The notes under the pieces: generated by a model
Told to the model about the DNA's origin: nothing
The model's input: the letters and a program-made list of their open reading frames with translations, nothing else
The model's database searches: none
Part shown: positions 8,040-16,065 of the stretch, one piece after another
How positions within the stretch are numbered: position 1 is the stretch's first letter
Layout of the letters: each line of letters opens with the position of its first letter
Source of the DNA: Coemansia sp. RSA 1804
Lineage: Eukaryota; Kickxellomycota; Kickxellomycetes; Kickxellales; Kickxellaceae
Length of the DNA stretch: 24,558 nucleotides
NCBI GenBank assembly: GCA_027578815.1
Contig: JANBTH010000235.1
Span: forward strand, 1-24,558
Reading direction: 5' to 3'
Program-made: the position numbers and the translations under genes

Positions 8040-8343
8040 TGTTATGATGACATAGGATATGTTAACATTTGATCGAAATGTTAACATTCAATGCAAAAGT
8101 AAACATCTCTGGTCATCACACGTAGCATTTTCGTATTAGAATTTGATCTATAGTAGTGTACTCTTTTAATATTGAATGATTGGTGGCTATAAAAAGCACC
8201 GATATTCACTATTGAAAAGAATACACTACTAAAGAATCAGATTCTATTAGAAAAATGTTATTCACGATGGTATGAGATGTTAACCTTTGCATCAAATATT
8301 AACATTTTGATCAAATGTTAAAATCTCATACGTCATCATAACA
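8040..8343. mobile_element. Repeat copy B: 304-bp palindromic (foldback) derivative of the same family
   Basis: The left arm from 8040 (TGTTATGATGACATAGG) matches the 5' part of the 241-bp element in plus orientation, through the TATA hairpin to CACTATT at about 8211. The right arm is a more diverged copy in the opposite orientation and ends GTCATCATAACA at 8343. The two arms therefore form terminal inverted repeats of roughly 130-150 bp. The flanks (CAATG and AGCAT) show no target-site duplication, which favours rearrangement of two copies or a foldback element over a simple insertion. Confidence 0.7.
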
Positions 8344-8574
8344 AGCATAGTCAAAAGTGCAATTTATTATAATCTAGAAAACCCAGCTAAAGATTCTTAA
8401 TATCTCATTTAAGAAAACACAGTTGAATGGTTAGATAAAGCATATTATGCATGTTTTGTAATTTATTGCACTAGTTACACTGCTATATGACATTTAAACC
8501 TACTCGAGCCACAATTGTTAAATTGAATCTGCTAATTCGACTCTTTCTTTACTCCAGTTTATTAAACAATTTGC
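8344..8574. other. AT-rich spacer after the palindromic repeat
   Basis: I see no gene or repeat here. It is the 3' flank of the broken minus-strand gene that ends at 8575. Confidence 0.4.
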
Positions 8575-8925
8575 TTACTTTCTTCCTTGTTGCTTACGAT
8601 CTTCAGCAGCACTGACAAAGCCTTGGAATTTTTTTGTCATTGTTGGTCTACCTTTACTGTCACTGGCAGAACTTGGTTGGCTTTGTATTCTATCTTGATT
8701 ACGGCCTTTAGCAGCACTGGCAAAGCCTTGGAATGTTTCTGTCATTGGTGGTCTTTCTTCTTCAGTGGTTGAAAGTCTTAAATTTTTTTGCATTTCTTTT
8801 TGCTTACGCAATGTAGTATGGTCTGCTAAAGCCTGGAGTGCATCTGTCTCTTTTAGTCTTTTTGCTGTAGTGCTAGTAGCAGAATTTCCAGTGTCAGTTG
8901 TAGACTGTTTGGGGGGTTGTGCACT

Positions 8926-8930
8926 ATCTT
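8926..8930. repeat. Target-site duplication of repeat copy C (left half)
   Basis: ATCTT here is repeated at 9172-9176 and exactly borders the 241-bp element. On the minus strand the duplicated word is AAGAT. Confidence 0.8.
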
Positions 8931-9171
8931 TATCGTAGATTTTTTTATTAAAATAAAATAACATCTTCAAAACTCCCTCTAGAAACATCCTCCTTACTAA
9001 TAGTGAATATCGGTGCTTTTATAGCCACCGATCATCCACTATTAAAAGAGTACACTACTATAGATCAAATCCTAATACGAAAATGCTACTTTTGATGACC
9101 AGAGATGTTTACTTTTGCATTGAATGTTAACATTCCGATCAAATGTTAACATCTCCTATGTCATCATAACA
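8931..9171 (-). mobile_element. Repeat copy C: 241-bp element with 5-bp target-site duplication (solo-LTR-like)
   Basis: It has the same length and ends as copy A (TGTTATGATGAC to CTACGATA on the minus strand). ATCTT at 8926-8930 and 9172-9176 is the duplication. The minus-strand TATAAAA box is at 9017-9023, and an ATG 35 bp downstream of its first base, at 8988, opens a frame that runs through the end of the element into the disrupted gene. The duplications of copies A and C differ in sequence, so these are two separate insertions. The high identity indicates fairly recent activity. Confidence 0.82.
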
Positions 9172-9261
9172 ATCTTGTTTACGAATTCAAGCACGATCTG
9201 CTACATTTTCAATTTGTTTTGCCCAGTTTTTATCCCTATTATTAGCAGAATTCCCAGACAT

Positions 9262-10946
9262 GATTTTTATTGTTAAATAAGCTTGAAAATGCACCGTACT
9301 TATTAAAGATAATCAGTTGGATCAGTAGAGTGAAGAATATGAATTGGCAAGGAAACAAAAAATAAAAAAAGCAAGAGAGATTGCCTTTCTTTTATATTGC
9401 TTTTGGATTGGTGCATTTCCATTATACTTAATAAACATCTAAAACTAGCATTCGGTTGACTGATGCATAATAATATTTCATATAAGAAATATATTAAAAA
9501 TTTGGAATGGATTCCACATGACTAAGGAAATTGTGACTGTGGCTTCAAAAGTAGTTTGCTGTTGACTGAATAAATATTCATATTTTGTCATTGACACAGT
9601 GGTTTGGTCTAAACATTTTTTTATATTTTTATTAAACTATATTAGTTGAAATCTTATAAATCTTGTTTGTCTAATATATGGCAAGTAAAGAATTGAAACT
9701 CACCTTGTCCGGTTAATGAAATTGGCAGTTTTTTAGCATGTTTTAATTAATATTCTCTAGTATAATATTTTTTTAACATTTAAAGTCACGGTTTCTGTTT
9801 TGTGTGTGTGTGCATATCCGAGTGAAAAAGAATAAAATACAGACTCTAGCTTTTTATATCGTTTATTGCAAAATTTTAAACTTAAAAATAGGCGACAAAT
9901 ATGAATTTGTGAGACAAGATAAATCAAAAGTAATTATACAAAATGTGTGTCAAAAAGTAAAAAGATATTCTCAACCGCATATTTATCTTACTACCTGAAT
10001 AGATGATCCAGATACTTGGAATGCCATAGGTTTGAGGAGAGAGAGAGAAAACACAAGTACTGCCAAAATCTGCAGATGCTCAAAAGAAAGAGCTACTACT
10101 ACCACTATAAGTTCCAGCAACGGATAATAACAGTAAAGATGAATTTGCTTAACAAAGAATGGTTTATTGAGTTAGAACCGGCTCGAGTGAGATTTAGTGC
10201 CCAAACTCTAGTGTTGACCAAGCCTGTGCACCCCTATCCGTCTATGTGGGTCGCATAGGCAATATAAGCTAATATAAAGAAAACGTATGTGTGGCATCTT
10301 TGTTGTTGTTCATAAATGTGGCAGCAGTGGATTTATGGTCAGGGTTATTTGATTTTACAGTCTAGCGGTTTCTGGCTGGTGGCTTTTTCATCTCAAAAAA
10401 ATAATCTAATCTCTGTCAATAATGATTGGACCAGAAAGAGGGCAAGGAAGAAAAAAATTTTATTTGCCTTGTTTTTCTTCCCACCTTTTTTTCGTCTCCG
10501 TTTATTGAGCAGGACAACAAGGCAAAAAAAGGCATTGGCAGGTAAAGCACGCATAATTGTAGTGGATTGTGAAAAAGCGAGCACACTTCTAGCTCTAGTT
10601 GTATTGTTGACCGTTCGCTTTCTCCCTTATTTCTTGTTCACAAAAAGCTCCCTCCCATTATTTTTCAACCTAATTACTTGCAAAGGCAAAAGGGAATCTC
10701 ACAAAAGACTTTGCCGTAGCAGCACAGATCAAAGCGATAAAAAGGGGGAAAAGCAGATAGTTCGTTCACAGTCATTTCCGGGTTTCCTTTCTTTTCTCTC
10801 CTTTCTTTCCAATTATTCTTTATACACTATTCGTTTTTTTTTATTTTTTACAGCCTTTACGCTGAGGTTATCCTCATCTTGTCGTGACAAGCCCATCCAA
10901 CTGAACTGCATTTCATTTCGCTTATTAATAAGATAAAAAAAACGAG
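9262..10946. other. AT-rich spacer, then T-rich promoter side of ABCE1
   Basis: From 9262 to about 10300 the sequence is AT-rich. The open frames at 9804-9998 and 10019-10258 have no recognisable family and overlap alternative frames that look equally good, so I do not call them genes. From about 10440 it becomes T- and CT-rich, as before other genes here. A CCAAT-type element (TGATTGG) is at 10423-10429. TTTTTTACAG at about 10843-10852 could be the acceptor of a 5' UTR intron of ABCE1. No TATA box is clear. Confidence 0.45.
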
Positions 10947-12752
10947 ATGGCGGACAAGAATATTCGGATTGCAATTGTGGATGCAGACAGATGCAAGCCC
11001 AAAAAGTGCCAGCAGGAGTGCAAGAAGATCTGCCCAGTGAACCGGATGGGCAAGCTGTGCATCGATGTGAAGCCGACGTCGAAGATTGCAAACATTTCGG
11101 AGGATCTGTGCATTGGGTGCAGCATGTGCGTGAAAAAGTGTCCGTTTGACGCAATTGCCATCATCAACCTGCCAACAGATCTGTCGAAGCAGACGACGCA
11201 CAGATACGGACCGAACTCGTTCAAGCTCCACAGGCTGCCGATGCCGCGACCGGGACAGGTGCTGGGGCTTGTGGGAGCCAACGGAACTGGCAAATCGACG
11301 GCGCTGAAGATTCTGTCGGGGAAACTGAAGCCCAATCTTGGCGAGTTTGCGGCGCCGCCAGACTGGGAGGACATTATCAAACACTTCCGTGGCTCGGAGC
11401 TGCAGAACTACTTTACAAAGGTGCTGCAGGATGATCTGACGACGCTGATCAAGCCGCAGTGGGTGGACCTGATGCCCAAGCGCATCAACGGCGTTGTGGG
11501 TGAGCTTCTGGAGAAGATGTGTGCCATCGGTAATCTGGATTACATAATCGACGAGCTTGATCTGCAGAGCGTGCTGACCCGGCAGGTGTCGGAGCTTTCC
11601 GGCGGTGAGCTGCAGCGGTTTGCAATTGCGGCTATCTCGGTGCGGGAGGCAAACGTGTACATGTTTGACGAGCCTTCGTCGTACCTGGATGTCAAGCAGC
11701 GTCTTAACGCGGCACGCGCCATTCGCAGCGTGGTGAAGGAGGACAACTACGTTATTGCGGTGGAGCACGATCTGTCGGTGCTTGACTACCTGTCTGACTT
11801 TGTGTGCATGTTGTACGGCAGGCCGTCTGCGTACGGCGTGGTGACGATGCCGTACTCGGTGCGCGAGGGCATCAATGTGTTCCTGGCTGGCAAGATCCCG
11901 ACAGAGAACATGCGGTTCCGCGACGTGGAGCTGACCTTTCGTATGGTGGAGCAGACCGAGGAGATCGAGATCGAGCGGACCCACAGCTACACCTATCCGG
12001 CAATGACCAAGACGCTGGGCTCGTTCCGGCTCTCGGTTCGTGCCGGCTCGTTCACCGACTCGCAGATCGTTGTTCTGCTTGGTGAGAACGGAACTGGCAA
12101 GACCACGCTGATCAAGATGCTGGCTGGCAAGCTGGCGCCCGACGAGGGAGACGATGCCGGTGTGCCCGAGCTGAATGTGTCGTACAAGCCGCAGACGATT
12201 GCGCCCAAGTTCAAGGGAACGGTGCGCATGCTGCTGCTGAAACAGATCCAGGCGATGTTTATGCATCCGCAGTTCCAGACAGACGTTGTCAAGCCGCTCA
12301 ACATCGAGAGCATCATCGACAACGATGTGCAGAAGCTGTCTGGCGGTGAGCTGCAGCGCGTGGCGCTTGTGTTGGCGCTTGGCAAGCCGGCCGACGTGTA
12401 TCTGATCGACGAGCCGTCGGCGTACCTTGATTCGGAGCAGCGTGTGATTGCGGCCAAGGTGATCAAGCGCTTCATCATGCATGCGCAGAAGACCGCCTTT
12501 GTGGTTGAGCACGATTTCATTATGGCCACATACCTGGCCGACAGCGTTGTTGTGATGGATGGCCAGCCAGGCGTGGATGCTGTGGCCAACAAGCCGCAAT
12601 CGCTGCTGAGCGGCATGAACAAGTTCCTCAAGATGCTTAACATCACATTCCGTCGCGATCCGACAAACTTCCGTCCTCGCGTCAATAAGCTTGACTCTGT
12701 GCGTGATCGGGAGCAAAAGTCCGATGGCAAGTATTTCTTCCTGGAGGACTAA
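10947..12752 (+). CDS. RLI1: ABCE1/Rli1 ribosome-recycling ATPase
   Basis: This essential cytosolic twin-ATPase splits ribosomes after termination and takes part in ribosome biogenesis and initiation. The 601-aa length matches human (599) and yeast (608). The N-terminal Fe-S domain holds two 4Fe-4S motifs: Cys 16, 21, 25, 29 ([15 protein letters not shown]) and Cys 55, 58, 61, 65 ([12 protein letters not shown]). The first nucleotide-binding domain has Walker [10 protein letters not shown] (110-118), the ABC signature SGGELQRF (218-225) and [13 protein letters not shown] with Walker B and D-loop. The second has Walker [10 protein letters not shown] (379-387), signature SGGELQRV (465-472) and [13 protein letters not shown]. 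Both His switches are present ([26 protein letters not shown]). The C-terminus ends KYFFLED, as in the family. Every catalytic motif is intact, and the gene has no coding intron. Confidence 0.99.
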   Translation: MADKNIRIAIVDADRCKPKKCQQECKKICPVNRMGKLCIDVKPTSKIANISEDLCIGCSMCVKKCPFDAIAIINLPTDLSKQTTHRYGPNSFKLHRLPMPRPGQVLGLVGANGTGKSTALKILSGKLKPNLGEFAAPPDWEDIIKHFRGSELQNYFTKVLQDDLTTLIKPQWVDLMPKRINGVVGELLEKMCAIGNLDYIIDELDLQSVLTRQVSELSGGELQRFAIAAISVREANVYMFDEPSSYLDVKQRLNAARAIRSVVKEDNYVIAVEHDLSVLDYLSDFVCMLYGRPSAYGVVTMPYSVREGINVFLAGKIPTENMRFRDVELTFRMVEQTEEIEIERTHSYTYPAMTKTLGSFRLSVRAGSFTDSQIVVLLGENGTGKTTLIKMLAGKLAPDEGDDAGVPELNVSYKPQTIAPKFKGTVRMLLLKQIQAMFMHPQFQTDVVKPLNIESIIDNDVQKLSGGELQRVALVLALGKPADVYLIDEPSAYLDSEQRVIAAKVIKRFIMHAQKTAFVVEHDFIMATYLADSVVVMDGQPGVDAVANKPQSLLSGMNKFLKMLNITFRRDPTNFRPRVNKLDSVRDREQKSDGKYFFLED

Positions 12753-13031
12753 GTTTGCTCGCTTATTACTATTGTTTTGAAGCTAGCATTCGTTTAATGC
12801 CTCTGCTTTGTTGCAATGGAGGCTAGCTATATAAGAATGGCCCTTCTCCTCCTCCTCCTTGCTGGGCGGGTGCATTTGACCTTTTTTTTCTTATTCCAAA
12901 AACTTTCCATTTTCCTTTTCCTTTTTTTCAGGATTGTTATTACAAGTAAACCAGACTGAAAACTAGAACTACGCGCGCGCAGGTGAAAGCGACATGGTAC
13001 GACAAAGCAAAGAGCAACACATTTCTCTGCT
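12753..13031. other. Convergent 3' region between ABCE1 and a Cys/His-rich gene
   Basis: This 279-bp spacer lies between two stop codons facing each other. It has CT-rich and T-rich tracts and an alternating GC tract near 12973. I see no gene here. Confidence 0.5.
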
Positions 13032-13337
13032 TTACTTCTCCTCGACGGTGACCTTGATCTTGATCTCGGCGTCCTTGGGCTTGACAATGCCCTCGCACTT
13101 GCATCCGCCGCAGCCGCCGCCACAGCCTCCGCTGCAGCATCCGCCGCATCCGCATCCGTGGTGGTGGTGATGCTCGTGGTGGACGTGGTGGCCGTCCTTG
13201 CCGCCGCAGCAGCAAACCTCCTTAATCACCTCAACCTTCTTCTCAACCACCTTTTCCACGCACTTTTCCACAATGAATGCTGGCTCTATCTGGAACACAC
13301 GTCCCTCGACGCACGTGTAGATGACTGACGATGACAT
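13032..13337 (-). CDS. Small Cys/His/Gly-rich protein, possible metal binder
   Basis: The protein has 101 residues. Residues 1-41 are ordinary and charged (VEKCVEKVVEKKVEVIKEV). Residues 42-81 are dominated by Cys, His and Gly: CCCGGKDG, then nine His in GHHVHHEHHHHHG (49-61), then CGCGGCC and repeated GGC to Cys 81. In total there are 13 Cys and 9 His. A Lys/Glu/Ile/Val tail follows (VKPKDAEIKIKVTVEEK). Such composition commonly binds zinc, copper or nickel, but no metallothionein signature I know is matched, so function is unassigned. There is no signal peptide or membrane segment. Coding GC is high, like the housekeeping genes, which supports a real gene. The next genes to the right are another Cys/His-rich protein and a ZIP metal transporter. 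Confidence 0.75.
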   Translation of the reverse strand: MSSSVIYTCVEGRVFQIEPAFIVEKCVEKVVEKKVEVIKEVCCCGGKDGHHVHHEHHHHHGCGCGGCCSGGCGGGCGGCKCEGIVKPKDAEIKIKVTVEEK

Positions 13338-14323
13338 TTCTCTGGGTGTTTAAAAAAGAAAAAAAAAGGGCTATATCAAGTAATGTGTATATGTTGTGCA
13401 ATAAACAAAAGAACAAAAATGAAGTAAAGAATTGTAAGCAAAGGAAATAAAGGTTTATCTAGGTTTTACATGACTGGACTTTTATTTCCTCTCGCCTTCA
13501 CACTCTCCTCATTATTTCTTCCTTTCCTTCGTCTGCTCATTGTTGCACTATTCTGGAATGATGTTGGTTTTTGGGAACATCCTTTTCCTCTATTTCATTT
13601 CATTTTTGATAAATCCTTGCGGGTGAGTAAATAAAATGGATATTGGTGCATTCGGTTTTTTTCCCTCACCATCATGCATGACCCACGCACGCGCACTACA
13701 CCAAAGTTTTTTTTACCTTTTCTCTCTTTTCTGCTTTGCTGGTTGGTTGGTTGGCTGGTTCGCCAAGGTCATCGTCATCATCGTCTCCACTCTTCCTGCC
13801 TGACATTTGTTCACCAAGATCCATTGCCTCATTTTTTTGTCTTTCTGCCTTTTTAACTCGGGTGTCAGGTGGTAGCCGAACCTGGATCCGTCATGAATCG
13901 GCGCTGCATGGAAGAAGAAAGAAAAAGGATGAAGGAGCTCACTTCCATTCGGACCTGGGTTTTTTTTAGCAAATGCAATTGTCTGTTTTTTTCTTGTTTC
14001 AATCCGCAGCCATCCAGCTCTTGGGAGGGGTTGGTTTCTTGAGCTGGTTTCCAACACCAATGCCAACAGCTGAAAAACACAGTGTGAAGCGATAGGACCT
14101 TTTTTCTCTTCTTCTCTTTGAATGTCCAGTCTATTGCCAATACAGCGTCCATGTGTGAAAAATAAAAAAATCCAGTTTATCTCTCTCCCCTGTTTCCCCT
14201 CTTTTCTCTTCTTTTTTCTTACTCATATTACACTAGTCTTTTTATCTTTCACATTTGTCCCCCTATTTTTTATATCACAATACCTTTTCTATTTGTTTAT
14301 ATCATTCTGCGCTGTAGACAAGG
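13338..14323. other. Divergent spacer between two small Cys/His-rich genes
   Basis: This is a 986-bp region between start codons facing away from each other, with many T- and CT-rich tracts. A GGTT repeat lies at about 13740-13760. Long open frames on both strands are AT-rich, low complexity and mutually overlapping, so I regard them as non-coding. It probably carries both promoters. I cannot identify a specific metal-response element. Confidence 0.4.
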
Positions 14324-14617
14324 ATGAGCTGCGATTGTATGCCGCACCACCACCACTGCACACCGCTTGTGCCTCCGGCATGCTGGTTCCTGGTGCATGA
14401 CCGGAAAGAGCCGTGTGGATGCGGAGGCGATTCATGTGAAAAGTACAATAAGCTGATGGCCAAGCTCATATTGTGCGGATTCGACCCCATGGTGAAGGAG
14501 GATGTGATATTCCTACGCAACATTGTGGTCAACGAAAATGGGGATGGCGATAAAACTGTGTCTGTCTTTGCCAAATGGAAGAGCGGGTTTGATGGAAAGT
14601 GGCATTACAAAAACTAA
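14324..14617 (+). CDS. Small Cys/His-rich protein of unknown function
   Basis: The protein has 97 residues. The first 51 residues carry all eight Cys (3, 5, 12, 20, 31, 33, 38, 51), a HHHH run at 8-11 and His 25, including CDCMPHHHHC and CGCGGDSC. The C-terminal half looks like a small folded domain (MVKEDVIFLRNIVVNE, then VSVFAKWKSGFDGKWHYKN) and is not Cys-rich. The start ATG follows an AAGG context, and the upstream DNA is the T-rich type seen before other genes. I do not recognise a family. A metal or zinc-binding role is an inference from composition only. It could also be a single exon of a longer gene. Confidence 0.6.
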   Translation: MSCDCMPHHHHCTPLVPPACWFLVHDRKEPCGCGGDSCEKYNKLMAKLILCGFDPMVKEDVIFLRNIVVNENGDGDKTVSVFAKWKSGFDGKWHYKN

Positions 14618-16065
14618 CAAGAAAGAAAAAACACATTATATTCCCCCTTATTCCATTCTATTCTAGCTCTTTTGTTTTGTTTTGTTTGTTTGCGGTCAGG
14701 AGAATTATAAAATATCTTTTCTTTTTTCTTCATTTACACTCGCATTAATTTACAATCATGTGCACATGAGGATATATGTCGTTAATGTAATTGCGAATGC
14801 ACTAATAAGTGGAATGCATTTTATAATGTCATACGTGAATATTTTTATTTGCTAGTGTTGAATGGCATTTAAGAATATAGACAGACAAACAAACAAATAC
14901 ATACACATATGCACATTCAACATTTTTGATCCTTTTCATGTCTTTATATATATATTTGCATTGTGCAATTGTTTTTATCAAATAGAAAATATAACGAATA
15001 TGACGAGAGCAGTGGTGTGACTTTTCTTCCGCTGTTACGCCTATGATATCTTGTTCCTATTTGGCTAACTGTCCACCCGCTTCTAGGTATCAGCAGACAA
15101 TGTGGATTGTTTCATTTTGTGACAATTGTAACACTGGAATCAAACGGCATTATTGAAGCGGTGAATACAAGAAATAATAACAATAAAACAGATGGCGGTG
15201 AGCCAGTATGGAGGAGAGGAGAGAATGGGGAGAATGGTTACCGAATTAAACACAACATAATAATAAACACAACGGCGATGCAAACCACCAAAATGTTATT
15301 GATAACTCGAATATAATAATGAATCTGAAAAAAACGATAAGATCAAGCGCATTATTCCCTATCTTTTCTAATTGTTTTTATTTCTACCAGATAAAAAAAC
15401 ACAACAACAACAATAGTAACAGCAACAACATTAACAACAATGATGGACAACTAGAAAAAAGCAGGGAATAATGTATGTGCAGACAAACTAGATTGAGATT
15501 ATAAAAAACAATAACAAAAAATGGAACAAGCGCCAAGATCTGGCTAGAAAAGAATAAGTTGTTTACAGTATTATTATAATACAAAAACCGGACAATTAAA
15601 AAGCAAATAAACCAAGAAACGCACACACCCCCACGCATTTTTCTTTACTAGAGAAAAATGGCGGTTGTTTACAATAGAAAATTAACAAGAAATCTCACCA
15701 AAGCCGGAATTCGATAAACAAAACAGTAAAAAAACCGTTAGTTTGGAGCTCATTATAACTAGCAAAAAAGAAGCAAATAAAAGGCTATGCTCTATATTTT
15801 TTTCGCATCTCAGAGACAAGAAATCTGCTCTTATTTTCTGTTATTTTGTTACCGGTCTTTTGGAATACTCTCTTTTATCAGCTCTGTTTACATGAGTGTA
15901 TAGTAATCAATTATAGTATCCTTTATCCTCTTACGCTGGTGAGTGTGAGCAGTTACGGCAATTCAAACACGCGCACTCGAGCACTCTCCTGCAGAGTACG
16001 CAGAAGGAAACCAGACATTGAGAAGACATTGAAGGAGAAGAGATAGACAAAAGCAACAACAAGAA
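14618..16065. other. Gene-free spacer upstream of the ZIP transporter
   Basis: This 1448-bp AT-rich stretch has a short TA repeat at about 14945-14955 and a run of CAA/AAC-like triplets at about 15400-15440. It has scattered short open frames without coding character. The right end is the promoter and 5' UTR of the ZIP gene; the sequence just before the ATG is AAC/CAA-rich. Confidence 0.45.

Larger units (their letters stand above)
8575..9261 (-). pseudogene. Small unknown gene interrupted by repeat copy C and by an in-frame stop
   Basis: The original gene probably started at the ATG at 9261 (MSGNSANNRDKNWAKQI). It runs 30 codons to AAA CAA GAT, with a TGA as codon 25. The 241-bp element plus one copy of its ATCTT duplication then intervenes, and the frame resumes at AGT GCA CAA to the stop at 8575 (116 codons). 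Removing the element and one duplication rejoins the reading frame exactly. The downstream half is hydrophilic. It ends with a tandem duplication whose units share MT..FQGF.SAA (RPPMTETFQGFASAA and RPTMTKKFQGFVSAA). The ORF now visible (8575-8988, 137 codons) begins inside the element. I recognise no family. It is either dead or re-started from the element. Confidence 0.55.

Noticed and set aside
7180..9171. Copies A and C as the two LTRs of one retrotransposon
   Set aside because: They lie in the same orientation but have different target duplications (GATAT and ATCTT), and the interval has no gag or pol. Each is an independent insertion.
9804..10258. Two short plus-strand open frames (64 and 80 codons) in the AT-rich island
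   Set aside because: Other frames are equally protein-like here, the codons are AT-rich, and there is no recognisable family. A remnant of a transposon gene cannot be excluded.
10316..10936. 206-codon plus-strand open frame just upstream of ABCE1
   Set aside because: It is rich in Phe, Leu, Lys and Ser from T-rich promoter DNA, has no family motif and stops just before the ABCE1 start.
10857..12716. 619-codon minus-strand open frame antisense to ABCE1
   Set aside because: It is a frame shadow of a highly conserved gene; its His/Leu/Arg-rich composition is what antisense reading of this codon usage gives.
13713..14152. Minus-strand open frames between the two Cys/His-rich genes
   Set aside because: They are overlapping alternatives of similar length in low-complexity, T-rich DNA with a GGTT repeat; none looks like a protein.
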